Source of the DNA: Nereida ignava
GTDB lineage: Bacteria; Pseudomonadota; Alphaproteobacteria; Rhodobacterales; Rhodobacteraceae
DNA: 64,000 nt
Direction: 5' to 3'
Assembly (NCBI RefSeq): GCF_001049735.1
Contig: NZ_CVPC01000011.1
Span: 55,346-119,345, forward strand
Made by a program: the position numbers and the translations under genes. Position 1 is the stretch's first letter. Each line of letters opens with the position of its first letter. Below, piece by piece: positions 1 through 11,537 of this stretch. Under the pieces are notes generated by a model. That model ran no database searches. It was not told where the DNA came from and was given only the letters and a program-made list of their open reading frames with translations.

Positions 1-1796
1 TGGTCAGTCAATTTGCCGTGATCCATGACCTGTAGCAAAATGTTGAACACATCGGGGTGCGCTTTTTCGATCTCATCAAGCAGCAACACGCAGTGCGGGT
101 TCTGATCCACGCCATCTGTCAGCATGCCGCCCTGATCGAAGCCCACGTATCCTGGAGGCGCGCCGATAAGGCGGGAAATCGCGTGTTTCTCCATGTACTC
201 AGACATGTCAAAGCGCAGCATCTCAACACCTAGGGTATCTGCCAATTGGCGTGCAACTTCGGTTTTACCAACGCCCGTTGGACCCGCAAAGAGATAGTTA
301 CCAATGGGCTTTTCAGGCTCGCGCAGACCCGCACGGGCCAGTTTAATTGCCGACGAAAGCGCCTCGATCGCGGGATCTTGGCCGAAGACAACGCGTTTCA
401 GCGATGTCTCGAGATCTTTCAGCACTTCTGCGTCGTCCTTGCTGACGTTCTTTGGCGGGATGCGCGCGATCTTGGCCACAACGGCCTCAATCTCTTTGGC
501 GCCAATGGTTTTGCGCTTTTTGCTTTCCGCCAACAAGTGCTGTGCCGCACCCGCTTCATCAATCACATCAATCGCCTTATCGGGCAGTTTGCGGTCATTA
601 ATATAGCGCGCAGACAGCTCCACGGCTGATTTGATCGCCTCGGATGTGTATTTGATGGCGTGGTGATCCTCGAAGTATGGCTTGATGCCCTTCAGGATTT
701 TGATCGCATCTTCCACGCTCGGCTCGTTCACATCGATTTTCTGGAACCGGCGCGACAAAGCGCGGTCCTTTTCAAAGTGCTGACGGAATTCTTTATAGGT
801 CGTTGATCCCATGCAGCGCAATTTGCCGCCTGCAAGCGCAGGTTTCAGCAAGTTTGACGCATCCATCGCACCGCCCGAGGTCGCGCCCGCACCGATAATT
901 GTGTGGATCTCATCGATAAACAGCACTGCGTCATCGTGATCTTCCAGCTCGCTCATCACGGCTTTCAGACGCTCTTCAAAGTCGCCACGGTAGCGTGTGC
1001 CCGCAAGCAGCGCGCCCATATCAAGTGAATAGATAATCGTGTTCGACAACACATCTGGTGTCTCACCGCTGACAATCTTATAGGCCAAGCCCTCTGCAAT
1101 GGCCGTTTTACCAACGCCCGGGTCACCCACCAACAGCGGGTTGTTCTTGCGGCGACGGCACAACACCTGAATGCAGCGCTCGACTTCGTGGGCGCGTCCG
1201 ATCAGCGGATCAACATCGCCTTTGCGCGACTTCACGTTTAAATCCACGCAGTATTTATCAAGCGCACTTTCTTTGGTGTCGCCATCTGTGACGCCTTGGG
1301 CTTCTTCTTCCAAATCGGTCGAGCCTTTGGGACCGCGGTCCTCGCCGTAGGCGGGGTCTTTTGCAACACCGTGTGCGATGAAGTTCACCGCGTCGTAGCG
1401 TGTCATGTCCTGGGCCTGCAGGAAGTAGGCTGCGTTGCTTTCGCGTTCTGCAAAAATCGCCACCAAAACATTGGCGCCTGTCACTTCGGTGCGGCCCGAT
1501 GATTGCACATGGATCGCCGCGCGCTGGATCACCCGCTGAAACGCGGCTGTCGGCACGGCCTCGGACCCTTCAACGTCTGTGACAAGGGTCGACAGGTCGT
1601 CGTCAATAAAATCGGTGAGCGTTTTGCTCAGCGCTTCGAGGTCCACACTGCACGCTTTCATGACCTTCGCGGCGTCCGGCTCGTCCACAAGTGCCAACAA
1701 CAAGTGCTCAAGGGTGGCCAACTCGTGGTTGTTCGCGTTGGCCGTGGCCAGCGCCTGATGGATTGCTTGCTCAAGAGAGGTCGAAAATGATGGCAC
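1..1796 (-). CDS. clpA: ATP-dependent Clp protease ATP-binding subunit ClpA (C-terminus beyond window)
   Basis: AAA+ unfoldase that feeds substrates, including N-degron proteins delivered by ClpS, into the ClpP protease. The start is a GTG (reads [10 protein letters not shown]) with AAGGA seven to eight bases upstream, so an ATG-only search misses it. A Clp_N repeat domain occupies about residues 1-145; the D1 ATPase has Walker A GDPGVGKT near 222-229 and Walker B LFIDEIH near 289; D2 has Walker A GPTGVGKT near 504 and Walker B LLLDEIEK near 566. About 598 residues are present; family members are usually near 770, so the sensor/C-terminal part lies beyond base 1. A linker rich in acidic residues separates Clp_N and D1, and there is no ClpB-type long coiled-coil insertion, which favours ClpA over ClpB or ClpC. 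No clpS is visible in the window. Confidence 0.97.
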   Translation of the reverse strand, partial: MPSFSTSLEQAIHQALATANANNHELATLEHLLLALVDEPDAAKVMKACSVDLEALSKTLTDFIDDDLSTLVTDVEGSEAVPTAAFQRVIQRAAIHVQSSGRTEVTGANVLVAIFAERESNAAYFLQAQDMTRYDAVNFIAHGVAKDPAYGEDRGPKGSTDLEEEAQGVTDGDTKESALDKYCVDLNVKSRKGDVDPLIGRAHEVERCIQVLCRRRKNNPLLVGDPGVGKTAIAEGLAYKIVSGETPDVLSNTIIYSLDMGALLAGTRYRGDFEERLKAVMSELEDHDDAVLFIDEIHTIIGAGATSGGAMDASNLLKPALAGGKLRCMGSTTYKEFRQHFEKDRALSRRFQKIDVNEPSVEDAIKILKGIKPYFEDHHAIKYTSEAIKSAVELSARYINDRKLPDKAIDVIDEAGAAQHLLAESKKRKTIGAKEIEAVVAKIARIPPKNVSKDDAEVLKDLETSLKRVVFGQDPAIEALSSAIKLARAGLREPEKPIGNYLFAGPTGVGKTEVARQLADTLGVEMLRFDMSEYMEKHAISRLIGAPPGYVGFDQGGMLTDGVDQNPHCVLLLDEIEKAHPDVFNILLQVMDHGKLTD

Positions 1797-1880
1797 GTTA
1801 GTGTCCTTTCGGTCTTCTAGGGCCAGACTGGATACGTCGGGAATACGCGCACCCACATCTTGCCGTGGCCTAATACTGTT

Positions 1881-1906
1881 AAAGTTCGCTTGATTTTACG
1901 AACCTT
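1881..1906 (-). promoter_or_regulatory. inverted repeat upstream of clpA
   Basis: The arms AAAGTTCG and CGAACCTT are complementary apart from one G-T position and are separated by ten bases, about 85 bases before the clpA GTG. It could be an operator or a hairpin in the leader. I do not recognise a named binding site, and I found no convincing sigma-32 or sigma-70 hexamers placed around it. Confidence 0.3.
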
Positions 1907-2043
1907 CAAGGAGTTTCTTTCACTTTTTGCTTAGATTTCACGAAATTTACTGAAATCGGCACGATTTGGGGGCAATTCGTCAGCCGGGCACAGCCCAAAG
2001 CAGTGCTCCGCGAAAAACCAAGTGGGTTAACGGGGTGGGGTGG

Positions 2044-2817
2044 TTAAAAGTTATCTTTGCGTTGGCGCACTTCTGCAAAGACGTCCGCCGCTGCTGCTCC
2101 ACTCATATTTATGGCGCGGGCCAAGACTTGCAAGTCTGCGCGCAGATATGGGTTGGTCTCTTTTTCCTCACTTAAACGTGATGGCACGGTGGGCAGTCCC
2201 TTTGCACGCTTTGCACCTACCCGTTCGGCAAGGGCGTGAAGCGCTTCGTTTTCGGGCTCAATGGTCAGGGCAAAAGCCAGATTGGCTTGCGTATATTCAT
2301 GGCCCGAACAAACCCATGTGTGATCTGGAAGTGCGCGCAGGCGTTGCATGCTGTCCCACATCTGCGCGGGCGTTCCTTCAAACAGACGTCCACAGCCCAA
2401 TGTCATTAAGCTATCGGCAGTAAAGACGCATTCAGCGTCCGGTGCGTGAATGGCGATGTGCCCCACCGTGTGACCGGGGACATCAATGATGTGACACGGC
2501 GTGTCAGACAACATGATCTCTGCGCCCGCGTTAACGGCAATATCAAGGGGTGGCAGGCGGTGCGCATCAGCGGCGTTGCCCACTACTTTACTGCCAAAGG
2601 CGGCTACCAGCTCGGCCAGCCCGTCCACATGATCGTTGTGGTGGTGTGTGATCACAATATGCTCAAGCCCCCACCCACGGTCTTTCAAGACAGTCATAAT
2701 GGGCGCGGCTTCGGGCGCATCAATAAGCGTGGTGCTGCCGGTGACGGCATTATGGATCAAAAACGCATAGTTATCATTGACGCGAAACACGCTTGGGTCG
2801 ACCCGCGTGTGGATCAT
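2044..2817 (-). CDS. gloB: hydroxyacylglutathione hydrolase (glyoxalase II)
   Basis: Hydrolyses S-D-lactoylglutathione to glutathione and D-lactate, the second step of methylglyoxal detoxification, in the cytoplasm. The metallo-beta-lactamase signature THHHNDH lies at residues 57-63, followed by the PGHTVGH, FTADSL and CSGHEYT segments typical of the family. The open frame extends to 2976, but I place the start at 2817 because GGAGG sits five bases before that ATG and the resulting 257 residues match the usual family length of about 255. The gene is divergent from a methyltransferase gene, an arrangement I know from other Rhodobacterales. Confidence 0.93.
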   Translation of the reverse strand: MIHTRVDPSVFRVNDNYAFLIHNAVTGSTTLIDAPEAAPIMTVLKDRGWGLEHIVITHHHNDHVDGLAELVAAFGSKVVGNAADAHRLPPLDIAVNAGAEIMLSDTPCHIIDVPGHTVGHIAIHAPDAECVFTADSLMTLGCGRLFEGTPAQMWDSMQRLRALPDHTWVCSGHEYTQANLAFALTIEPENEALHALAERVGAKRAKGLPTVPSRLSEEKETNPYLRADLQVLARAINMSGAAAADVFAEVRQRKDNF

Positions 2818-2970
2818 CACAACCTCCAACGCGCCGCGTGTGGTGACATGAAAAGCGATTTCGTTGGATGGCTGGTTTTTGGTCATAATATCTGTAACTC
2901 TCGCAGGTAGCTTATTCGTGAGGGCAGGGCCGCTGGTCTGTCTAACGTATCTTTCAGAGGCCGCGCTGCA

Positions 2971-3717
2971 ATGCATTTAGACGTGCTTGATCTGAAAACC
3001 TTTTATTACCGCAGCCAGTTGGGGCGCGCGGCGCAGGCCGCTGTGCGTGGCAAGCTGCTCCAAATGTGGCCCGAGGCCGAACGTCAAACTGTTGTGGGCT
3101 TTGGTTTTGCGGTGCCCTTGTTGCGTCCGTATCTGGCGGATGCGCGCCGCGTGATTGGCCTGATGCCCGGCCCGCAAGGGGTGATGGCGTGGCCTGCGGG
3201 CATGCCTAATGTATCTGTGCTGTGTGACGAAACGGCTTGGCCCTTGGATACGGGTGTTGCCGATAAGCTGGTAATGATGCACGGGCTTGAAACATCCGAA
3301 CGTCCGTCAGAATTGCTCCAAGAAGCGCACCGCGTGTTGGGGCCGGGGGGGCGGATGATCTTGGTGGTGCCCAATCGTGCGGGGCTTTGGTCGCGCCGTG
3401 ACCGCACACCGTTCGGCTATGGGCGTCCCTACACGCTTGGTCAACTTGAGGCGCAGGTCAAACAGCACGGCTTTGTGCCAGAGCGTCACCTGACTACTCT
3501 TTACCAACCACCGTCGGCAAAACGGGTCTGGCGCAAGACAGCGCCCGTGTTTGAGCGCATCGGAAGTCAGATGCCCGTGGGCATGGCAGGCGGGGCGATC
3601 ATGTTGGAGGTCTCAAAGCAGGTTTATGCACCGCGCGGCACGGCCACAAAAGACAAAGTGAAATCGCGCCTCAAGGCGTTAGATGGAATCGCTCGACCCG
3701 TCCCGAAGCCCGTATAA
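2971..3717 (+). CDS. class I SAM-dependent methyltransferase, substrate unknown
   Basis: A 248-residue protein of the Methyltransf_11 type. A glycine-rich SAM loop is recognisable at VVGFGFAVP (41-49), an acidic/hydrophobic strand follows near 74-90, and [17 protein letters not shown] near 120-136 is the typical post-motif III region. AGAGG lies ten bases before the ATG. Its position head-to-head with gloB suggests a shared promoter region of about 150 bases. Target molecule cannot be read from the sequence; small-molecule or quinone-like substrates are possible. The lysine- and arginine-rich C-terminus has no recognised domain. Confidence 0.8.
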   Translation: MHLDVLDLKTFYYRSQLGRAAQAAVRGKLLQMWPEAERQTVVGFGFAVPLLRPYLADARRVIGLMPGPQGVMAWPAGMPNVSVLCDETAWPLDTGVADKLVMMHGLETSERPSELLQEAHRVLGPGGRMILVVPNRAGLWSRRDRTPFGYGRPYTLGQLEAQVKQHGFVPERHLTTLYQPPSAKRVWRKTAPVFERIGSQMPVGMAGGAIMLEVSKQVYAPRGTATKDKVKSRLKALDGIARPVPKPV

Positions 3718-4012
3718 ACGACTTTGCGGCGTCGGATGCCGACAAATTCTGGCCCGAACTACCCAAAAACACCGATAAATCCGCTAAAATGTTAACGCGA
3801 ACATTAGCCGCAGGGGTGCCGTCTTTGGCTAAGTTATTGAAATATATAGATATGCTTGTTTTTCATTGATCGCCGAGAGGTGTTGCGAGGTGTGAGAGGC
3901 TCTGCTATCCCCCCCCTTGATTTCTGGGTGTGCCACACGGTGCGCCATCAATCGCTGCCTGGGGTGTGGAGCTTCCACCGAATAGGCGGCCTAAGACATC
4001 GGAAGGGTGGAC
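3718..4012 (+). other. leader region of the ATP synthase operon
   Basis: This 295-base gap has no plausible gene. It contains TTAGCC and GGCTAA arms 17 bases apart (about 3804-3832), an AT-rich segment near 3832-3862 that is the likeliest promoter region, and a run of eight C at about 3910-3917. A strong operon promoter must lie here because atpH begins the operon, but I cannot assign hexamers with confidence. Confidence 0.4.
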
Positions 4013-4570
4013 GTGTCAGAACCAGCTTCGATCTCAATGGGTATTGCAGACCGCTATGCCACGGCAGTTTTTGAAATTGCCAAAGAGGGTAAGAAAGTTA
4101 AAGCACTCGAAACCGACCTTGCATCGCTGACAGATGCGCTGGCGGTAGACGACTTTAGCAACCTTATCTCCTCGCCCATGATCAGCCGCGAAGAGCAGGC
4201 AGGCGCCATTGTTGCCCTTGCCAAGAAAATGAAATTGTCTCCAACAGTGTCCAACACGTTGAACTTGATGGCCACTAAGCGCCGTTTGTTCGTGTTGCCA
4301 CAATTGGTGACCCGCCTGCGCGAAATCATCGCGCAAGACAAAGGCGAAGTGACCGCCGAGGTTGTTACAGCGAAAGCTTTGACAAAAACCCAAGCGGACA
4401 AACTTGCGAAAACGCTGAAAGCCAGCGTTGGTAAGACTGTCACACTCAATGCGACCGTTGATGAAAGCCTCATCGGCGGTCTTGTCGTTAAAGTGGGCTC
4501 GAAGATGATCGACACGTCGGTCAAATCCAAGCTCGATGCACTCCAAAACTCCATGAAAGAGGTCGGATAA
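4013..4570 (+). CDS. atpH: F1Fo ATP synthase subunit delta
   Basis: Delta (OSCP) subunit of the peripheral stalk, holding the F1 headpiece to the membrane sector. 185 residues, beginning [18 protein letters not shown] and ending with the conserved [21 protein letters not shown] region. I choose the GTG at 4013 because GGAAGG lies six bases upstream; an in-frame GTG at 4007 overlaps that site and would add only two residues. It is the first gene of atpHAGDC and its stop directly abuts the atpA start. The Fo genes are not in the window, as usual in alphaproteobacteria, where F1 and Fo operons are separate. Confidence 0.95.
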   Translation: MSEPASISMGIADRYATAVFEIAKEGKKVKALETDLASLTDALAVDDFSNLISSPMISREEQAGAIVALAKKMKLSPTVSNTLNLMATKRRLFVLPQLVTRLREIIAQDKGEVTAEVVTAKALTKTQADKLAKTLKASVGKTVTLNATVDESLIGGLVVKVGSKMIDTSVKSKLDALQNSMKEVG

Positions 4571-6106
4571 ATGGGTATCCAAGCTGCAGAAATCTCTGCG
4601 ATCCTGAAGGACCAGATCAAGAACTTTGGTCAAGAAGCAGAAGTGGCCGAAGTTGGCCGTGTTCTTTCCGTAGGTGACGGTATTGCCCGCGTCTATGGTC
4701 TGGACAACGTTCAATCCGGTGAGATGGTTGAATTCCCAGGTAACATCATGGGGATGGCTCTGAACCTTGAAGCAGACAACGTTGGTGTTGTTATCTTCGG
4801 TTCTGACCGTGACATTAAAGAAGGCGACACTGTTAAGCGCACAAAGTCCATCGTGGACGTGCCTGCTGGTGACGCACTGCTTGGCCGCGTTGTTGACGCG
4901 CTTGGCAATCCACTTGACGGCAAAGGCCCGATCAAAGGCTCTGAGCGCCGCGTCGCGGACGTAAAAGCGCCTGGCATTATCCCACGTAAATCAGTTCACG
5001 AGCCAATGGCGACTGGTCTGAAATCCGTGGACGCGATGATCCCGATCGGCCGTGGCCAGCGCGAGCTGATCATTGGTGACCGTCAGACAGGTAAAACAGC
5101 TGTCGCTCTCGACGCTGTTCTGAACCAAAAAGTTTACAACGACGCCGCAAAAGACGACAGCGAGAAGCTTTTCTGCATCTACGTTGCTGTTGGTCAAAAG
5201 CGTTCAACAGTTGCTCAGCTTGTTAAGAAGCTCGAAGAAACTGGTGCGATCGAATATTCTATCGTTGTTGCGTCAACTGCGTCCGAGCCTGCTCCAATGC
5301 AGTTCCTTGCACCATATGCTGCGACTGCGATGGCAGAATACTTCCGTGACAACGGCAAGCACGCGCTGATCATCTATGATGATTTGTCCAAGCAAGCTGT
5401 GTCATACCGTCAAATGTCACTTCTTCTTCGCCGTCCACCAGGACGTGAAGCGTACCCAGGTGACGTTTTCTACCTTCACTCCCGTCTGCTCGAGCGTTCA
5501 TGCAAATTGAACGAAGACAACGGTTCCGGTTCTTTGACGGCGCTGCCGATCATTGAAACCCAAGGTGGTGACGTTTCTGCGTTTATTCCAACCAACGTGA
5601 TTTCCATCACCGACGGTCAAATCTTCCTTGAAACAGACTTGTTCTTCCAAGGTATCCGCCCTGCGGTTAACACCGGTCTTTCCGTGTCTCGTGTTGGTTC
5701 ATCTGCGCAAACAAACGCAATGAAATCAGTTGCTGGTCCGGTTAAACTCGAGCTTGCTCAGTACCGTGAGATGGCAGCCTTCGCACAGTTCGGTTCCGAT
5801 CTGGATGCGGCCACACAGCAGTTGCTGAACCGTGGTGCACGCCTGACCGAGCTGATGAAGCAACCACAGTACGCACCTTTGACGAACGCCGAAATCGTCT
5901 GCGTCATCTTCGCGGGTACCAAAGGCTACCTCGATAAAGTTGCTGTCAAAGATGTTGGTCGTTACGAGGCAGGCCTTTTGGCTTACCTGCGCAGCGAAAA
6001 AGCTGACTTGCTGGATTGGATCACAAAAGAAGATCCAAAAATCAAAGGTGAAGCTGCGGACAAAATCAGCGCCGCACTCGACGCTTACGCCGCTGACTTC
6101 GCTTAA
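4571..6106 (+). CDS. atpA: F1Fo ATP synthase subunit alpha
   Basis: Non-catalytic nucleotide-binding subunit of the F1 hexamer. 511 residues, the standard length. The P-loop GDRQTGKTA begins at residue 169; the [20 protein letters not shown] segment and the C-terminal helical domain are intact. The ATG follows the atpH stop with no gap, so translation is probably coupled. Codon choice looks strongly biased to preferred codons, as expected for a highly expressed gene. Confidence 0.98.
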   Translation: MGIQAAEISAILKDQIKNFGQEAEVAEVGRVLSVGDGIARVYGLDNVQSGEMVEFPGNIMGMALNLEADNVGVVIFGSDRDIKEGDTVKRTKSIVDVPAGDALLGRVVDALGNPLDGKGPIKGSERRVADVKAPGIIPRKSVHEPMATGLKSVDAMIPIGRGQRELIIGDRQTGKTAVALDAVLNQKVYNDAAKDDSEKLFCIYVAVGQKRSTVAQLVKKLEETGAIEYSIVVASTASEPAPMQFLAPYAATAMAEYFRDNGKHALIIYDDLSKQAVSYRQMSLLLRRPPGREAYPGDVFYLHSRLLERSCKLNEDNGSGSLTALPIIETQGGDVSAFIPTNVISITDGQIFLETDLFFQGIRPAVNTGLSVSRVGSSAQTNAMKSVAGPVKLELAQYREMAAFAQFGSDLDAATQQLLNRGARLTELMKQPQYAPLTNAEIVCVIFAGTKGYLDKVAVKDVGRYEAGLLAYLRSEKADLLDWITKEDPKIKGEAADKISAALDAYAADFA

Positions 6107-6120
6107 GGAGAGACAAGGCA

Positions 6121-6999
6121 ATGCCAAGTCTTAAGGACCTTAAAAACAGGATCGAGTCGGTCAAATCGACCCGCAAGATCACAAAGGCTATGCAAATGGT
6201 GGCCGCCGCAAAACTGCGGCGGGCCCAAGAAGCAGCCGAAGCCTCGCGCCCCTACACAGAACGGTTTAACGCCGTGATGGCAGGGCTCGCGGCATCCGTG
6301 GGTGGCTCTGATAGTGCGCCCAAGCTGCTGTCTGGCACCGGAAGCGATCAAACCCACCTGCTGGTGGTGATGACGGCTGAACGTGGCCTGTGCGGTGGAT
6401 TTAACGGCAACATCTCAAAACTGGCGCGCGGTCACGCACAAAAGCTGGTTGCTGAGGGCAAAACCGTTAAAATCCTGACCGTTGGTAAAAAAGGGCGTGA
6501 CGCTCTGAAACGCGATTTGGGTGATCACTTCGTGGGCCACGTTGACTTGTCTGAAGTCAAACGCGTGGGCTACGGCGATGCTCAAGGTGTTGCACAAGAC
6601 ATTCTGACACGCTTTGACGCGGGTGAGTTTGACGTTGCAACGATCTTCTTCGCGGAATTCCAAAACGTCGTCACACAAATCCCTACGGCGCAACAAATCA
6701 TCCCCGCTTCTTTTGATGCAGCGGATGAGGCGGGCGGCGATGCAACGCTCTATGACTACGAACCTTCAGAAGAAGCCATCTTGGCCGACCTTCTGCCTCG
6801 TGGTGTGGCAACTGCTATTTTCAGCGCTTTGCTGGAAAATGGCGCGTCAGAGCAAGGTGCGCGGATGTCCGCAATGGACAACGCAACCCGCAACGCCGGC
6901 GAGATGATCGACAAACTGACCATTCAGTTCAACCGATCACGCCAAGCTGTGATTACCAATGAATTGATCGAAATTATTTCGGGCGCGGAAGCGCTCTAA
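6121..6999 (+). CDS. atpG: F1Fo ATP synthase subunit gamma
   Basis: Central rotor shaft of F1. 292 residues, starting [20 protein letters not shown] and continuing with the conserved [16 protein letters not shown] helix; the C-terminal helix carries [13 protein letters not shown] near 257-269. AAGGAGAG precedes the ATG. It lies 14 bases after atpA and 18 before atpD. Nothing is truncated. Confidence 0.97.
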   Translation: MPSLKDLKNRIESVKSTRKITKAMQMVAAAKLRRAQEAAEASRPYTERFNAVMAGLAASVGGSDSAPKLLSGTGSDQTHLLVVMTAERGLCGGFNGNISKLARGHAQKLVAEGKTVKILTVGKKGRDALKRDLGDHFVGHVDLSEVKRVGYGDAQGVAQDILTRFDAGEFDVATIFFAEFQNVVTQIPTAQQIIPASFDAADEAGGDATLYDYEPSEEAILADLLPRGVATAIFSALLENGASEQGARMSAMDNATRNAGEMIDKLTIQFNRSRQAVITNELIEIISGAEAL

Positions 7000-8442
<1,443 letters not shown>

Positions 8443-8445
8443 GAT

Positions 8446-8853
8446 ATGGCAGACACCATGCAATTCGACCTGGTCAGCCCCGAACGTCGCCTCGCGTCGT
8501 TCGGTGTGACCGAGGTCCAGATCCCAGGTGCGGATGGGGACATGACGGTTATGGCCGATCACGCCTCAACCATCACCTCTCTGCGCCCCGGTGTTCTGAC
8601 AGCCACGGGTCCCGAAGGGACGCGCCAATACCTCGTGACTGGCGGTTTCGCCGAGATTTCACCCAACGGCACATCCGTGCTGGCGGAACGTGCGATCTTG
8701 CGTGAGGACGTCACACAAGCAGACATCGACGGCATGGTTGCAGACGCAACTGCGGCCCGCGACGCTGCTGGCCCGGATGCAACTGATGCTGCTGCCAAAA
8801 CACTGGCAGACATCATTGCAATGGGTGGCGAGATCGGCATCACGGCAAGCTGA
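8446..8853 (+). CDS. atpC: F1Fo ATP synthase subunit epsilon
   Basis: Regulatory rotor subunit contacting gamma and the c-ring. 135 residues: the N-terminal beta-sandwich contains [20 protein letters not shown] (residues 16-35), and the C-terminal part is alanine-rich and helical as in alphaproteobacterial proteins. Starts three bases after the atpD stop, with the ribosome site embedded in the end of atpD. Last gene of the F1 operon, followed by a clear terminator. Confidence 0.95.
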   Translation: MADTMQFDLVSPERRLASFGVTEVQIPGADGDMTVMADHASTITSLRPGVLTATGPEGTRQYLVTGGFAEISPNGTSVLAERAILREDVTQADIDGMVADATAARDAAGPDATDAAAKTLADIIAMGGEIGITAS

Positions 8854-8875
8854 TCATACCGACGACAAAATGATC

Positions 8876-8912
8876 AAAGGCCTCGCATTCGGTTGCGGGG
8901 CCTTTTTCGTTT
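8876..8912 (+). terminator. intrinsic terminator of the atp operon
   Basis: AAAGGCCTCGC and GCGGGGCCTTT form a stem around an eight-base loop, followed by a T-rich tract. A short frame that would start at 8870 runs through it and is rejected as a gene. Confidence 0.85.
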
Positions 8913-8977
8913 TCCTATTGTTTACCCATAGCCCGTATTTTCGGCGGACCAGCCGAACCCGTTAACGAAAGCCGCCC

Positions 8978-9328
8978 ATGAAACGCCTCGACAGCCATAC
9001 ACTTGGGATAGAACAGGGCGAGCTTGTCTTGTTCTCTGATTTTCAGGCCGGTGGTGATATGTGGACGGGCAAGGGGGACCGTATCGTGCGCCGCCGCGTA
9101 GAGTTCTCAGAGGCCTTCCGCAAAGCCCCAAGTGTCTTGGTTAACCTCAGCATGTGGGACACGGATCACGCCACGAACACCCGCATGGACCTACGCGCTG
9201 ATGATATAACCGAACGTGGCTTTGACGTGGTGTTCCAAACATGGGGCGACACGCGCGTGGCCCGTATCCGCGTGGGCTGGACCGCCATGGGCATGCTTCA
9301 CGAAGACGACGATTGGGAACTTTATTAA
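8978..9328 (+). CDS. H-type lectin domain protein
   Basis: A 116-residue protein that is almost entirely one H-type lectin domain (the discoidin I / Helix agglutinin carbohydrate-binding fold). Hallmarks are RRVEFSEAFRKAPSVLVNLS (39-58), the D-N-R stretch ATNTRMDLRADDIT, ERGFDVVFQTWGDTRVAR and the terminal W-x-A-M-G. I see no signal peptide or membrane segment, so it appears cytoplasmic or is exported by an unknown route. It sits about 120 bases after the atpC stop and just downstream of the terminator. Ligand is unknown; bacterial members are poorly studied. Confidence 0.85.
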   Translation: MKRLDSHTLGIEQGELVLFSDFQAGGDMWTGKGDRIVRRRVEFSEAFRKAPSVLVNLSMWDTDHATNTRMDLRADDITERGFDVVFQTWGDTRVARIRVGWTAMGMLHEDDDWELY

Positions 9329-9613
9329 CCCCTCCCGTATGCTGCCCGCCTATTAACCCTACCGTGCGCCCAAAATTATTTGGCGCAACACCCCGATGAC
9401 CCGTGATATACCTTAGGACGCTAGCACATACCGGATCGGATCCTGACGCCGCTTTACCCTTGCGGGTGTGAGGTCAGACCAAGAAGACAGCCCCCGCTCG
9501 GGCATATTGGGCCAAAGGTCGTTATCCAAACCATCCTTGATGGCGCCATCATTTCCGGCTTTTCAAACGTAGACGCGAGCCAGATATCTCGCACTTAGCT
9601 ACCACCAGACATG
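9329..9613. other. gene-free region between the lectin gene and prs
   Basis: No convincing gene. One plus-strand frame is open from about 9437 to 9598 but lacks a credible start and ribosome site. CTGAC (9442) and GTCAG (9473) can pair around an inner CCGC/GCGG stem, so a structured transcript or a decayed gene are both possible. The prs terminator follows at 9614. Confidence 0.35.
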
Positions 9614-9645
9614 AAAAAACGCCCCGCCAAATTGGCTGGGGCGCT
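9614..9645 (-). terminator. intrinsic terminator of prs
   Basis: Read on the minus strand, CGCCCC pairs with GGGGCG, extended inward by GCCAA/TTGGC, followed by a run of six T. It lies about 45 bases past the prs stop. Confidence 0.8.
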
Positions 9646-9691
9646 TCTTGTGCTACCAAAATACCGACGTGTGTGCGCCGCGTCTTTGGGC

Positions 9692-10708
9692 TTAGTCCGT
9701 TGAGTATAGACCTTCGTAGATTGGGCCTAAGGTGTTGGTTTCGAACAAAGAACTCACGCTTGTGCCGCTCCAGATGTTCAGGATCGCCTGCGCGAAAATT
9801 GGTGCTGTTGGCACGATCCGGATGTTGGGGCAATTCTTAACCGCTTCTGTCGGCTGAATTGAATCCGTGATCACCAAAGATTTCATGACCGAGTTGCTGA
9901 CCCGCTCAATCGCAGGGCCGCTCAACACACCGTGGGTGATATAGCTGTGCACTTCCGTGGCGCCGTGCTCAAGCAGCACTTCGGCCGCTTTGCACAAGGT
10001 TCCCGCCGTGTCACAGATGTCGTCCACGATGATACAGCGTTTGCCCGTCACATCCCCGATCACTGTCATCTCAGCCACTTCACCGGCTTTCTCGCGGCGC
10101 TTGTCCACAATCGCCATGGGCGCGCCGATGCGTTTTGCCAACTCGCGCGCACGGGATACACCGCCCACGTCAGGCGAGATCACCATCACGTCGCTCAAAT
10201 CGCCAAATTGCGATTTCACGTCCAGCGCAAAAACAGGGCTGGCATACAGGTTGTCCACAGGAATATCGAAAAAGCCCTGAATTTGCGTGGCGTGCAGATC
10301 AAGGGTCAGAATGCGCTCAATCCCCGCGCCGGTCAGCATATTCGCAACCAACTTGGCCGAGATCGGCGTGCGGGCTTTCATGCGGCGGTCTTGGCGCGCA
10401 TAGCCGAAGTAGGGGATCACGGCAGTGATGCGTTGCGCAGATGAACGGCGCAGCGCGTCGGCGATGATCAGCAGTTCCATCAGGTTGTCATTGGCCGGAC
10501 GGGACGTGCTTTGCAGGATGAACATATCCTCGCCGCGCACGTTCTCGAAAACTTCTACAAAAACCTCACCATCGTTAAAGCGTTCTACCCGTGCATCTAC
10601 GGGCTTTACGTTCATTCCGCGGTGCATCGACATGCGGCGCGCAACCGCGTTGGCCAGCGGTTTGTTGGCGTTCCCCGAGATCAGTTTGGGTTCAGTAATA
10701 TTGGGCAT
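9692..10708 (-). CDS. prs: ribose-phosphate pyrophosphokinase (PRPP synthetase)
   Basis: Makes 5-phosphoribosyl 1-pyrophosphate from ribose 5-phosphate and ATP, feeding purine, pyrimidine, histidine, tryptophan and NAD synthesis. 338 residues, slightly longer than the usual 315. The flexible-loop region [10 protein letters not shown] is at 100-109, the divalent-cation site [12 protein letters not shown] at 136-147 and the PRPP-binding VDDICDTAG at 228-236. AGGA stands nine bases before the ATG. A divergent isomerase gene shares the upstream region. Confidence 0.97.
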   Translation of the reverse strand: MPNITEPKLISGNANKPLANAVARRMSMHRGMNVKPVDARVERFNDGEVFVEVFENVRGEDMFILQSTSRPANDNLMELLIIADALRRSSAQRITAVIPYFGYARQDRRMKARTPISAKLVANMLTGAGIERILTLDLHATQIQGFFDIPVDNLYASPVFALDVKSQFGDLSDVMVISPDVGGVSRARELAKRIGAPMAIVDKRREKAGEVAEMTVIGDVTGKRCIIVDDICDTAGTLCKAAEVLLEHGATEVHSYITHGVLSGPAIERVSNSVMKSLVITDSIQPTEAVKNCPNIRIVPTAPIFAQAILNIWSGTSVSSLFETNTLGPIYEGLYSTD

Positions 10709-10817
10709 GGTGTTTGGTCCTGTGGAGCAGCTTTATGACAGAATCGTGACATTGCGCACCTCCTAACATGTCACTACGGTCGCGCATAGTTTCATACGTC
10801 AAACAACAGGATATCCT

Positions 10818-11417
10818 ATGGCTCATATTGACTACTATCTGGCGACGATTTCTCCTTTCACATACATGAACGGCACCCGCGTCGAGCAGATTGCAAAAGC
10901 ACATGGTGCGACGCTGACATATAAGCCGCTTGATATCATGGGTCTTTTCGGCGCCACTGGTGGCACGCCGCCCAAAGACCGCCACATCAACCGTCAGGAA
11001 TACCGCCTGCAAGACATGGCACGACGCGCCAAGCTGGCGGGTCTGCCGCTGAACCTTAAGCCTGCTCATTGGCCCACAAACATGGCGCCAAGTTCCTATG
11101 CGATCATCGCAGCACAAAACGCAGGCGGCGGCGATCTTGGTGCGTTCGTTCACGCGCTGACACGCTCGTGCTGGGCCGATGAAAAAGATATCTCGCAGAC
11201 AGACGTCATTGCTGCGTGCCTGACCGAAGCGGGCTTTGACGCAGGTCTGGCAGAAGCGGACATGGTGAACAGTGCCGACACATACGCGCGCAACCTCGAA
11301 GAAGGCGTGGCAGCTGGCGTCTTTGGCGCGCCGTTCTTTATTGTCGACGGCACCGAGCGTTTCTGGGGCCAAGATCGTCTTGATGATCTGGACGCATTTC
11401 TTGCTGGCAAACTCTGA
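10818..11417 (+). CDS. 2-hydroxychromene-2-carboxylate isomerase-family (DsbA/GST-kappa fold) protein
   Basis: 199 residues of the DsbA-like thioredoxin fold without a CxxC. The N-terminal DYYLATISPFTYMNG segment carries the serine (S12) that takes the position of the glutathione-activating residue in GST-kappa and NahD proteins; AGVFGAPFFIVDGTERFWGQDR (164-185 region) is the conserved cis-proline and C-terminal part. Known members isomerise naphthalene-pathway intermediates using glutathione, but no aromatic degradation genes surround it, so the physiological substrate is uncertain. AGGA precedes the ATG. Confidence 0.85.
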   Translation: MAHIDYYLATISPFTYMNGTRVEQIAKAHGATLTYKPLDIMGLFGATGGTPPKDRHINRQEYRLQDMARRAKLAGLPLNLKPAHWPTNMAPSSYAIIAAQNAGGGDLGAFVHALTRSCWADEKDISQTDVIAACLTEAGFDAGLAEADMVNSADTYARNLEEGVAAGVFGAPFFIVDGTERFWGQDRLDDLDAFLAGKL

Positions 11418-11465
11418 TCGGCCATCGGCTGTGACGTGGTCGCCCGTAAGGCGGCCCAATTAATA

Positions 11466-11510
11466 AAGAAAGCCCCCCGCCTTGGATATCAGGCGGGGGG
11501 CTTTTGTTTG
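11466..11510. terminator. bidirectional intrinsic terminator
   Basis: AAAGCCCCCCGCCT and AGGCGGGGGGCTTT form a long GC stem with T-rich flanks on both strands. It separates the convergent isomerase and threonine aldolase genes. Confidence 0.9.
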
Positions 11511-11537
11511 AGAAGACTGATTGCGATCTGCTTGCTG

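Noticed and set aside
4034..4714. 226-codon antisense frame across atpH/atpA
   Set aside because: Same reason; it spans two well-defined genes and has cysteine/phenylalanine-rich composition typical of shadows.
8870..8965. Short plus-strand frame through the atp terminator
   Set aside because: It consists of the terminator hairpin itself and lacks a ribosome site.
9549..9833. 94-codon minus-strand frame overlapping the 3' end of prs
   Set aside because: Most of it lies out of frame in prs or through the prs terminator.
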